Assembly (NCBI GenBank): GCA_009763385.1 | Contig: CM019831.1 | Span: 17,386,080 to 17,450,079, forward strand | DNA length: 64,000 nucleotides | DNA from: Coix lacryma-jobi var. lacryma-jobi | Lineage: Eukaryota; Streptophyta; Magnoliopsida; Poales; Poaceae | Direction of reading: 5' to 3' | Shown here: piece after piece, positions 46,662 through 57,654 of the stretch | Layout of the letters: every line of letters starts with the position of its first letter | Position numbering within the stretch: the first letter of the stretch is position 1 | Translations under genes and position numbers: made by a program | The notes under the pieces: model-generated | What the model was told of the DNA's origin: nothing | What the model saw: only the letters and a program-made list of their open reading frames with translations | Databases searched by the model: none

Positions 46662-49350
46662 TGAAGGGTCGAGATGGCGGACTAGAGGGGGGTGAATAGT
46701 CCTTTTTAAAATTAAACGTAGCGGCTAACCGAAACAAATGCGGAATTAAAACTATCGGTCTAGCCAAGACTACACCCCTCTACCTATACTCTATGACACC
46801 TTATAAAAGATCCTAAACAGAGCAAATAAGGTGTCGGGCTAGCTAGAGCTCACCTAACCAATTCTAGAAGCAAGGCCACACAAACCTATGCAACTAGTAC
46901 TTCAAACACGGGGGAGCTCCTACACAATCTAGTAAGCAAAGCACAAAGCCTAAGCTCACTAGCAATGCTCAATAACAAGGCTACGCAAGCCAAATTAGAG
47001 AGCTCAACTTAGCTACACAAACTAAGTAACTAAACACTAGCACAAAAGATAGTATTGCAATACAAGCTAGTGCAAAACAGCAGGCGGTCGGTACTACCGG
47101 GCTGAAGGCCGGTACTACCGACGCCGGTACTACCGGGCTTCTAGGCCGGTACTACCGAGCACCTGCAGGGAGCTACGAAATCGAAGGGGATGAGATGCAA
47201 TCTCAGATCTAGCAATTACCCCACTTCCCTAGATGATGTAGATGACGATTGTAGCTTCCCCAAGTCTTGGTTCCTTGCCAAAAGGTAGATCGAGCCTTCC
47301 CAACCTAATAAAGAGTGAAGGAAGGGGGAAGAACACGAAGAATACAAGAACAAGCGTAATATGCAAGGAAACAAGAATAATAAGAGCAATAAGAGACGGG
47401 GACACAAGATTTTATCCCGAGGTTCACTTGGTTGCCACCAAGCTAGTCCCCGTTGAAGCAAGCCCAAGGTTGCCGCCGATCCTCTCGCTAGTGGTGACAC
47501 TAAGCCAACCTCTCCACGATGGAGTGCTCACCAAGAGCTCTAGCTTTCGATCCGGTCGGACCACTTGGCGCTCTTCACGCCTCTTTCCACTAGAGTTGCT
47601 CTTCGCGATCTCCCGCGGGGCGAGCACAATGCCCCTCACAAAGCTTCTCCGGAGCCACGCATAATCTTCACGCGGGCTTCACGACGGAGACAAGCACCAA
47701 GCCATCTAGGAGGTGGCAACCTCCAAGAGTAATAAGCACCACCGGCTTGCAACTCAATCACCTAGTGCCACTCGATGCTATCTCTCAAAGCAACGCACTA
47801 GGATCACTCTCTCACACAATCAGATGAGCACTAAAGCATATGTGTGTTAGAGGGCTCACAAGCACATCCACACAAGCCACCAAGGCTTTGGAGTGCTCCG
47901 GCAGCCAGCCCAAAGCTGGCCTCAACGACTATATATAGCCCCAAGGGCCAACTAGCCGTTATGCCCCTTCACTGGGCATTCTGCGCTTCGGTCGGTAGTA
48001 CCGACCCCCTTGGGTGGTAGTACCGACAGCTTCACTTATAGCCGTTACACACGGCGTTGACCTGAGGAACAACTGACCCCCTGGTCGGTACCTCCGACGG
48101 TCGGTAGTACCGGCCCTATGGCGGTACTACCGACAGGCCAACCTGGGACTACACAGAGAGCTCCCAGACTTCCTCCTGACCTCGGTACCACCGATGGTCG
48201 GTAGTACCGGTCCTATGGCGGTACTACCGACAAGCCAATCTGGGACTACACAGAGAGCTCCCAGAACTCCAGACCTCGGTCTCACCAACGGTCGGTAGTA
48301 CCGGCCCTATGGCGGTACCACTGCCAGGCCAACTTTGGATCTACACAGAACGCCTCCAAAACTGCCCTAGACCCCGGTACCACCGACCCCCTGGTCGGTA
48401 CTACCGAGCCCGGTACTACCGGCCCTATGGCGGTACAACCGCCAGGCCATTTCAGACTCAACACAGAGAGCATTGCACACAGCACCTCTTGGGCGGTACT
48501 ACCGACCACCCTGGTCGGTACTACCGACCACACCCAGAAAACTTCCTTTTCTACTCTGTGTTGATCCAAATCAACTCCAACAACTTCTCCTTTGCAAATG
48601 TGCCAACACCACCAAGTGTACAACAACATGTGCATGTGTGTTAGCATTTTCACAATCATTTTCAAAGGATTTTTCTCTTGCACACATAACGCCACTCGAT
48701 CTTAGTAACATCGCAAAGTTAGATCGCTCAAGTGGCACTAGATGACCGATATGCAAACAAGTTTGCTCCTCTTAATAGTACGACCATCTATCCTAAATCC
48801 GGTCATCCACTTCTCTACTCACCTATGACCGGTGAAATGAAACGCCCTACAAATATACCTTTGCCTTTCGCATTCCATTTCATCTCCTTCGGTGTTGATG
48901 CAACACATGCACCAATCTCTTCATCAAATGATATGATCCACTTCATATCATCACATGGCCTCCATGGTCCATCGATCTTGACCTCACTTGCTCTTCACCA
49001 TTGCTTCGGTCCTTCGGCGCCAAGTCTTGCTTAAGCCTCCCGACACTCGGTACCAACGACTTCAAAGCCTCCAACTTGCCCTTCACCTTCGCAATCGGTC
49101 CATCAAGCCAAGCCTTGCCTTGATCTTCACCATCTTAGCCACATGACTCCATGTCATGTCACATATGCAATAAGCTCCTCCATGATCATCGCATGTGTGA
49201 GCCTTTGCAACATTTCCAATCCATTTCACCTCCATGGCATATGTTGCCCACACATGTACCTGTGGACTAATCACCTGTGTATCTCACATAAACACCATTA
49301 GTCCACCTAAAGTTGTCACTCAATTACCAAAACCAAACTAGGACCTTTCA
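46662..49350 (-). mobile_element. Solo LTR nested in the CACTA element
   Basis: A 2689-base unit starts TGAAAGGTCC and ends GACCCTTCA on the minus strand. It is flanked by the 5-base duplication GAGGG (46657-46661, 49351-49355). It has TG...CA ends but no internal domain and no second LTR, as expected after LTR-LTR recombination. The interior has many copies of GGTACTACCGACC-like units (about 47085-47160 and 48000-48530), a feature I associate with long grass LTRs. Naming it a solo LTR is inference from size and ends. Confidence 0.75.
48000..48530. repeat. Degenerate GGTACTACCG repeat field in the solo LTR
   Basis: The motif GGTACTACCGAC and its inverse GTCGGTAGTACCG recur more than ten times. 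They are interspersed with a longer 'AACCTGGGACTACACAGAGAG' type unit (about 48140, 48238), giving partial higher-order periodicity. Confidence 0.85.
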
Positions 49351-49386
49351 GAGGGGATGGAGCCGGTGGGGATGCAGCTGTGTATT

Positions 49387-51120
49387 TCATTGCATCGCCC
49401 GCAACACTATGACCTCTAGTACATGCCAATAGGGTAGCTCCCAAAATATTGACTTCTTCTTCCACATGGGTGCGTGTCCCGTAGCGTCTTTCGGAACAGG
49501 TTCACTGCCCGTCCCCTTTCCAAAGACTACTTTCACATCCTTGATTATCTCAAGTACATCTTCCCCAGTTCTGTTACAAGGCTTGCTCCGGTGATCTGTC
49601 TCACCTTTAAAATGCTTGCCTTTCTTTCTAACCTGGTGATTCACAGAAAGAAATCGATGATGCCCAAGGTACACCACCTTTCTACATTTTTTCAAATATA
49701 TATTATCCATGTCATCAAAACAATGTGTGCATGCATTATATCCCTTGTTTGTCTGTCCTGAAAGATTACTTAGAGCAGGCCAATCATTGATTGTTACGAA
49801 CAACAATGCTCGTAGATCAAAGTGTTCCTGTTTATAATCATCCCACACACGTACACCTGATTTACTCCATAAAAGTAGGAGTTCCTCAACTAATGGCCTC
49901 AGGTAGACATCGATGTCGTTGCCAGGTTGTCTCAGGCTTTGGATGAGCACTGACATCATAATGAACTTCCGCTTCATGCATAACCATGGAGGAAGGTTGT
50001 AGATACATAGAGTAACTGGCCACGTGCTATGACTACTGCTCTGTTCCCCAAAAGGATTCATCCCGTCTGTACTTAAACCAAACCTTAAGTTTTTAGCGTC
50101 TTTTGCAAATTCCGGGAATTCTCTGTCTATTGCTCTCCACTGGGACCCATCAGCAGGGTGTCTCAACATGTTGTCTACCTTACGGTCTTCTTTGTGCCAT
50201 CGCACCAACTTTGCATGGTCCTTGTTTCTGAACAGACGTTTCAGGCGTGGTATTATAGGAGCGTACCACATAACCTTGGCAGAGATTTTCTTCCGGGGAC
50301 GTTCTTCACCTTCAACATCGCCAGGGGCATCTCGCCTGATCTTATATCGTGACGCTTTACATATAGGGCATTCATCCAAATTCTTGTACTCCTTGCCGCG
50401 ATACAGGATGCAGTCATTAGGACATGCATGTATCTTATGGATTTCTAAACCCAAAGGACAGACGACTTGTTTTGCTTCGCACGTAGTGGCAGGCAATTCG
50501 TTAGGCTTCGGAAGCATCTTTTGTTTTATAATCTTCAATAATTGTCCAAATGCCTTGTCAGATACACCATTATGTGCCTTCCATTGTAGCAACTCCAGTG
50601 TTGTACCTAACTTTTTTTGTCCATCTGCAGCAGACGTGTATAGTAATTTCCTGTGATCCTCTAGCATACACTCAAACTTAGTCTTCTCCTTTTCACTTTC
50701 GCAATCTCTTTGTGCATCACGAATGACATCACCAAGAGCATCATCTTCAGCGAGTGTGTCTTCTGCACTTGCCTCTTCTTCACCTTCCCCCATTGCAGTA
50801 TCACCAAAGTCACCGTATTGAGCAATAATGTCATCGTCAGGGTCCAATTGTTCTTCTTCACCTTCTTCCATCATAACTCCAGTTTCTCCATGCTTCGTCC
50901 AACAACTATAGTTTGACATGAAACCCAACTTTAACAAGTGTGAGTGAAGACTCCTTGAGCTAGAATATTCCTTCGAATTATTACAAAGGGCATATGGGCA
51001 GCACATAAAACCATTCCGCTTGTTTGCCTCGGCCACTCTTAAGAAATAATGCACGCCATCAATGAACTCTTTTGAGCGACGATCGACATTGTACATCCAG
51101 TGACGTGTCATCGTCTGCAT
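49387..51120 (-). pseudogene. TNP2-type CACTA transposase, C-terminally truncated
   Basis: Starting at MQTMTRHWMY (51120), the frame gives about 577 residues. An N-terminal transposase-associated domain (DGVHYFLRVAEANKR, FMCCPYALC, HLLKLGF) comes first. An acidic linker and the transposase_21 region follow, with CPNDCILYRGKEY, CPICKASRYK, FGLSTDGMNPFG, YNLPPWLCMK, LLLLWSKSGV and ACTHC. The frame ends soon after IFWELPYWH with VLRAMQ and a stop, where family members continue for several hundred residues. It abuts the proline-rich start of the protease gene, so an internal deletion probably fused the two. The upstream ATG at 51273 lies in tandem-repeat DNA and is not the likely start. Confidence 0.88.
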
Positions 51121-51290
51121 TATATGACATATCACATAATTATATCTCTCATTCTTATAAACAAATGAAATTATAAAATGACATATAACATAATTATATC
51201 TCTCATTCTTATCAACAAATTTAATTATAAAATGACATATAACATTATATATCTCTCTCATTCTTATAAACAAATGAAATTATATGGTAT
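51112..51290. repeat. About 60-base tandem repeat upstream of the transposase gene
   Basis: Three diverged units share ATATCTCTCATTCTTATAAACAAAT and AAATGACATATAACAT. They sit immediately upstream of the transposase start on the minus strand. Confidence 0.85.
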
Positions 51291-51344
51291 ATATCACATA
51301 ATTAAATTATAAGATACATATACTAATTACTTTAATGAAATAAT

Positions 51345-51775
51345 TTATCCGGTCACATTTTGTAAACTAAAGTATTATATATTTCTAATTTTTGTAAACA
51401 AATGATTTAAATGATCTCTATTTCTCTAAAAAAAATAAACTAAACTAATTAAACCGGTCACATTTTGTAAACTAAGGTATTATATATTTCTAATTTTTGT
51501 AAACAAATGATTTAAATGATCTCTATTTCTCCAAAAAAAATAAAATAAACTAATTAAGCCAGTCACATTTTGTAAACTAAAATATTATATATTTCTAATT
51601 TTTATAAACAAATGATTTAAATAATCTCTATTTCTCCAAAAAAATTAAACTAAACTAATTAAACCGGTCACATTTTGTAAACTAAAGTATTATATATTTC
51701 TAATTTTTGTAAAAAATGATTTAAATGGTCTCTATTTCTTCAAAAGATTAAAATAAATAATTAAACAGTCATATT
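51345..51775. repeat. 105-base tandem repeat array, about four copies
   Basis: The phrase GGTCACATTTTGTAAACTAA starts at 51351, 51456, 51561 (with one change) and 51666, and a decayed start is at 51767. The period is 105 bases for the first four. Units are AT-rich and contain TATTATATATTTCTAATTTTT. The array lies in the transposase 5' region of the CACTA element. Confidence 0.95.
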
Positions 51776-52306
51776 TTGTTTTTAGAGTACTAATTTGAAC
51801 TATCAAATGAATGAACTCAAAATAACTTCAAAACCACATATATATGTGGCGGCTAAAAAAATAAAAAACTGAAGCTAGTAACCTTTCAACGAGTCGATGA
51901 CGGCGTAGATGTGATGAAATAAATCAATCGCCGGAGATGTGTTAACAAACAAAAATCACCGGAGAAGAGAGCAAACAAGCAAGCAAAGTGACTGAATGAA
52001 GAAAAAATGAAGACAGGGAGAGCTCGGGCACGGCTGAAGGTGGAAGAACAGTCCAAATATAGGGAGAGACATTTAGTCCCGGTCCTTATTCCCAGCCGGG
52101 GCTAAATGCCAACATTTAGCCCCGGCTGGATACACCAACCGGGGCTAAAGGGCCCCTCTGACAAATGAGCCGTTGGGCTGGGGAACTTTAGTCCCGGTTG
52201 GTGTTACCAACCGGGGCTAAAGACCTCTCTAGTCCCGAACACAAATTTTTCCGTGACTAATGCTGATTTTGTAAATCGTCCAAAGACCTGTTCTCTAGTA
52301 GTGTGT

Positions 52307-53513
52307 GGCAATGAATCCATCCATCCATTCGGAAATGGTTTATGCATGCACCAAAACTGTCAGTACACTGATGCATTGATGTGTTGTGCTGTTTTTTTTT
52401 TTTTTTGACGTGGTTGTCTGCTGATGGACATATGAGGCAATGTACCTGTTGCTGTTGGATTACGTAGCTGCTGTCACTTGTCTGTTTATATGATGATGGT
52501 TTGTTCCCAAAGCGATTCCCACGGCCCAAACGTTGCTACGATTTGGCCCAGCCCGGTCAAACTTGGCTAGTTTTTTTTTAAGCTCAAACATGGCCAGTTG
52601 GTTAGTCCAATTTGCTCAGTGAAAAGTTTGGTTGGTCAAATATTTTGGTGCCGTATCTTGCGATGTGCGTCCACAACATGTTGGCCTGTTGGGTTACCAA
52701 GAAATGGCCAGCTCCCAGCAGTCGTTGAAGTTGGAGTCCACGGCCCACGGGTCTGCGGCAGAAAAAAAAAATGTTTTTTTAAACGTATAATATAAGCTAG
52801 TATAATTTACGACGGGTTGGGCTAGATGATTTGGCCGTTCGCGTGCAAGCGGTCTAGTGCTCCCTCCTGTTTTGATTTTTAAATCGTTTATTAGTTCTAT
52901 TAATTACATACTCACTTTATACCTGTAAAGGAAGTCGTTTTAGACAACAACACGATCTCCAAAGGATAACTTTAACTTCTGATAAAAATGTTTCTGAAAA
53001 AGTGATATACTCCCTCTGTATCAGAAATAGAAATCTGAGCCCCGAGCAGTCAGGGCAATACAGCGTCACCGAGCGGAGCAGATCCTGATGGGGATGATTT
53101 GAGCCCCAAAGATTCATCGTCTCCTTCTATAGCCAGGTGATTGTGGGTATGAGCTTCGCTATGGCCAAGGTGGAGCCCCGTATCTCACCAGGGACATCGC
53201 AAAGGCTGATCTGGGAGAAGCCCAATGGATGCGGCGCGATGCTACCGAGCGGGGCACGACATGGCGAAGGCGAAGCGGAGGTATTTAACTCTCGATTGCA
53301 GCGACGACCTTCGGTAGTTTGGTCAGATTGCAGCTACGACCTTTGAGTTTCTATAGTTCCGGTAGAAGAATCGTTAGTGCGCATGAACAGAGAGCAGAAG
53401 AATTGTTGGTGGTGTGCAAAAAGGAATGACAGTGGGGCCCACATGATGACATGGCTTAAGGAGATGTTAGAGAAATAAGCTAGTGGAGTTTTGCTTTATA
53501 GGGGTTATAGATT
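52307..53513. other. Intergenic, no gene
   Basis: Low coding potential. Fragments resembling Stowaway ends occur at about 52858 (CTCCCTCCTGTTTTG) and 53009 (ACTCCCTCTGTATC) but do not pair convincingly. Confidence 0.5.
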
Positions 53514-53897
53514 AGAGAATGTATCTAGTGCAAACCATAGCCTTTATAAAAACCCGTGCAAACCACGGTAAAAAAAATCATCTAAATTCACCAAAAAAAA
53601 TCACACATGTAGATGATATGATGATGCACAATCTTGTAAAATATCTTGTCCAAACTCGACTTCATTTGTGAGTTATAAAAATAACAAATTTCAAGCCAGA
53701 AAGTTTTCCACATGATTTGTTAGAAATTTGTTATTTTTATCTCACAAATGAATTTGATTTTGGACAAGATATTTTATAAGGTTGTGTATCATCATATCAT
53801 CTATATGTGTGATTTTTTTGATGAATTTAAACAACTTTTTTGTTATGGTTTGCACGGGTTTTCACAAAGACTGTGGTTTGCACTAGATACGTTCTCT
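53514..53897. mobile_element. Foldback element (long inverted repeat)
   Basis: AGAGAATGTATCTAGTGCAA on the left is matched by the inverse of TTGCACTAGATACGTTCTCT on the right. Pairing continues almost to a loop at about 53695-53730, giving arms of roughly 170 bases. No clear target duplication was found, so the superfamily is unassigned. A transcript would form a long hairpin. Confidence 0.85.
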
Positions 53898-54992
53898 ATT
53901 ATCTACTTATATGTTGTATCAGTAGCAGGTACCTATAAAAAAAAGTCTATGTACCGGAGGGTGAGAAACCAAAAAATCTTCAATGGAAAGGCGATAAGTT
54001 GGTCACGTTTTACATGTCACTGTTATTCTAGACGTTAAACGCTAAACGGTCAGCCATCCTTCATCTAACGTTTACATAGTTTAGACGAGTAGATGGTTTA
54101 AATGGTTTGTGTACTGTAGTAGGAAATATGCATTTGAAATTATAATTTTATATAACTTTTTAAAAATTCAATTTGAGGCATTGACATAGTTGCAAAAATT
54201 AACATAGACAATAAACGATTATAAATATAGTCATACATATTGCATATAGACATTGTTATATATAGCACTAAAATTCCTCTCGCCATGCGCAAACACAATT
54301 TTGCCAGCCCGAAAAGTTACTCTAGCATTTGTACTTTCGTTGTTTATTATCACCTAAACAGCTATTTAAATGCATATTTTGGCATTTCCACCCGTTTGCC
54401 ACCGCCTAATACCATGACATTTAATTTAGTAACTAGGGATTAAAAACATACAATTCTAGCGTAATATCATGGTTTAGTATCTCAAGTTTAATTAATTAAA
54501 GATAAAAATATATTAATATTTATGATGTCAAATAGATACCATTAGATTCATTACGAAATATATTTTTCTAATAAATTAATTTGGAGTCATAAATGTGAAT
54601 AATTTTCACTGAAAATTTGGTCAAACATAAATTATTTTTATTTATTTTTATTGGCACACAATCTATAGTTGTATGTTTTGTTGGACAGAGAGAGTATCTA
54701 AACCCATTGGGTAGTGTTTAAACACGTTTAGGCGAACACGGGTGCATGCATGTAGCTATGGGACTTGCCATTTTTGGTGGCTACTTTAGTAAATTGACGA
54801 TTATTTAGATGTCACTGTTTAAAGCTTTAAGCTGAATTATGGATATACATCTTGTCCATTAATTTTTTTTGGGAAATTAATCTTTTTTCTAAAAAAGGAA
54901 TAAGAAAATTTTAAGTCGTCGCTTTTCTAGGCGAATGAATTCTAGTTCCTCTGTAGCCCAGGTGACAACCCATAAACCTCATCGCCAATGTA
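53898..54992. other. Intergenic, AT-rich
   Basis: No gene recognised. A decayed Stowaway-like stretch may run from about 54435 to 54695 (ending TTGTTGGACAGAGAGAGTA), but its left end is not clean. Confidence 0.45.
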
Positions 54993-55228
54993 CTCCCTCC
55001 GTCCCTAAATAACTAGCGTTTTCGCTCCCCGAGAAACATCTTTGATTAAATATATATTAAAAAATATTAATATTTATTCTGCATAATTAGTATCATTGGA
55101 AAGATCTTTAGATCTAGTTTTTTAACAAAATTATGTAGAGATATAAATGTTGCACGTATTTACTATAAATCGAGTCAAACTTATGACACGTATACCAACG
55201 ACGACAGTAAATTAGGGACAGAGAGAGT
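54993..55228. mobile_element. Stowaway MITE
   Basis: Left end CTCCCTCCGTCCCTAAATAA, right end the inverse of that with changes (TAAATTAGGGACAGAGAGAG). TA dinucleotides flank it at 54991-54992 and 55229-55230. Length 236 bases. Confidence 0.88.
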
Positions 55229-55394
55229 ATGTTCGAAGAGTTGAGCAGACGGAGAGGCATCCGAAATCCTATAGTTTGATCAAAGTTATATAAAAAACAC
55301 TATTATTTATATAAATAAATAAATAAAATCCTATAATTTCATAGTAAACTAATTAGGGATAGAAGAATGTATCTAATTTCATAGTAAAACCAGT

Positions 55395-55434
<40 letters not shown>
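55395..55434. repeat. (TA)n(GA)n microsatellite
   Basis: Thirteen TA units run directly into seven GA units. The length is likely to be polymorphic. Confidence 0.95.
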
Positions 55435-55523
55435 AGAGCAGAGTCTTGTCGTCAGACCCTTTTTCGACAAACAGGAGGTAAGAAATGCGAAGGTGGCACC
55501 GTTTCGGTCAATGACAGCGTACG

Positions 55524-55682
55524 TACAAAACTCGTGCATTTCGTCAGAGTCGGAGCCCAATCAGTTCAGTCGACAAATGTTAGGCTGTCCGTATGTGTAC
55601 GAGTGGGATCGATGAAACATCATCGACTCCACGACCACGACCACGACCACGATAGCACGCACAAAACTCGTGCATTTCGTCG
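55524..55682. repeat. Direct repeat pair with intervening CCACGA hexamers
   Basis: ACAAAACTCGTGCATTTCGTC occurs at about 55525 and again at about 55661. Between them lies a short CCACGA tandem tract (about 55627-55650). Confidence 0.85.
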
Positions 55683-55740
55683 ACCACGACCAGCAGCGCA
55701 TCGTGAGTCGCCAGAACTCTTGCAGTGTGCTTTTGAATAA

Positions 55741-56460
55741 ACCTCACCACGTACTAGTTTTTTTTTAAAAAAAACCTCACCACTTGTAAACAAAAGCACT
55801 GAATAGTCAGCCTGAGCTGTGAAACCGTGTTTTGACTTTTTTTTGTTTTATAGAAGAAAATACAGTACGAAGGGATCGGACGCCACACTGTTCGCTGAAT
55901 GAAGCGGCAAAGCGACCAAAGCGGCTGGCTGCATCTGCATGGGCTAGGAATTAAAGATCTAGAATTATTACTACACCTAAGATGGATAGTTGTATTCATC
56001 TACTAGCGAAAGCACTGCTTTTGTATAAGCGTGATTGATGGTTGCGTGGTACCCTCCCTAAGCATTATTCTATTTGGTTCTTTTGATTAGTATATGTAGC
56101 TTGTGTATGGACTATGGAGTTCGTCCCAGCTAATATATAAAAAAACAATTGGTAATGTTGTAGGGGTAGACCCTATGAAAAAGTTATATGGGAGCTATTG
56201 AAAGCTATTTAGAATCCTGAGTACAACGCGAATATTGAAAATCACCAAAGACTGAGTTGATTAAGTCAAGGTGTGTTTTTTTTTTGGGGTAAAGTCAAGG
56301 TTTGTTTGCTTGGCGAGGTGATGCACTGAACGAGTGCTATATTAAGTCAATAACAGTGACATACAAACTGCTGTGATCACTCTATCTATATATACATATC
56401 AGCTATTGCTACTCCAACTTTATTTTCAAACAAAGGCGAAACAACACTTGCCAACAAGAG
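55741..56460. other. Upstream region of the second receptor kinase
   Basis: Non-coding DNA with the probable promoter at its right end. No other features were recognised. Confidence 0.5.
56387..56394 (+). promoter_or_regulatory. Candidate TATA box of the LRR receptor kinase
   Basis: TATATATA lies 67 bases upstream of the ATG at 56461, a plausible position for a short leader. Identified by sequence and spacing only. Confidence 0.45.
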
Positions 56461-57654
56461 ATGGCGAGGGCGAGGCCATGTAGCCAAATCACACTGCTGG
56501 GCATCTTGCTGCTGGCTGCAGCTCTGCCTAGTTCCTCCTTGAGCCGTAGCAGTAGCAGTGAGACTGACCTCACTGCTCTACTAGCTTTCAGAGCCCAGGT
56601 GTCTGATCCTCTTGGAATCCTTCGCATGAACTGGACAGCCAGCACATCCTTCTGCCACTGGATAGGCATCACTTGCAGCCAGCGCCGGCAGCGTGTGATT
56701 GCTCTGGAGCTCCCCAACATACCCCTGCAAGGCATGATCAATCCATATCTTGGTAATCTCTCTTTCCTGTCTTCCCTCAATCTCACAAACACGGAGCTGT
56801 CGGGCTCCATTCCACCTGATCTTGGAAGGTTGACTCGTCTCAGAGTTCTCGATCTTGGTCATAATCGGTTGTCAGGCACTATACCATCTGCCATAGGAAA
56901 CCTTACTAGAATCCAGGCTCTTGTTCTGCACTACAACAGTATCTCGGGGCAGATCGTTCCATCAGTGCTCGAAAACCTGCATGACCTTAGGTACATTAGT
57001 TTTGTGAAGAATGACTTAAGTGGCCACATACCTGAAAATCTATTCAACAGCACACCTTTGTTAACCCACATAAATTTTGGAAACAATAGCCTGTCAGGAA
57101 CAATACCAAATTGTATTGGCTCCTTGTCCAAGCTTGAGACCCTAGCGTTACAAGTTAATCAACTCACAGGCCCAGTGCCTCCATCCATATTCAACATGTC
57201 TAGGCTGCAGCAAATGATCTTATACGGAAACTACAAGCTCAGTGGACCTATCCCTGATAACATAAGCTTTAATCTCCCGATGTTGCGATTGATCGATCTC
57301 CATAGGAACAGCTTCAAAGGTCGACTCCCATCAGGACTTGCAGCATGTCAATACCTCAATAAACTTAATTTGATTGCCAATTTATTTGTTGATGTTTTGC
57401 CAACGTGGCTAGCTACACTACCACAGCTAACTGTCATAGCCCTGGGCAACAATCAAATTTTTGGACCAATCCCAGATGTTCTCAGCAACCTCACCGGCCT
57501 TGTTGACCTAGAACTTGCGTTCTGTAATCTTTTTTTAGATAATGGATAGAAAATTATCCGGCTTCATCTATCAAAAGATAGACTCAGGCCAATTATTACA
57601 AACCCGTTGCAACCACTGTAACCAAGCGACACAGAACCGAAAGAGTAATGTCAA

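Larger units (their letters stand above)
44068..52303 (-). mobile_element. CACTA (En/Spm) transposon, 8.2 kb
   Basis: Starts CACTACTACTGC and ends with the inverse TCTCTAGTAGTG. The 3-base target duplication is TGT (44065-44067, 52304-52306). Many subterminal copies of CTTTAGCCCCGGTTGG occur in both orientations at 44090-44310 and 52060-52240. It carries a TNP2-type transposase gene and a Ulp1-like protease gene, both on the minus strand. A solo LTR (46662-49350) is nested inside. Without it the element would be about 5.5 kb. Confidence 0.95.

Noticed and set aside
51121..51273. Upstream ATG at 51273 as the transposase start
   Set aside because: The extra residues come from tandem-repeat DNA; family members start near MTRHWMY.
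51345..51775. Regularly spaced repeats that could be read as a CRISPR-like array
   Set aside because: The whole 105-base unit is repeated with no unique spacers, the DNA is a plant transposon, and no associated genes exist.
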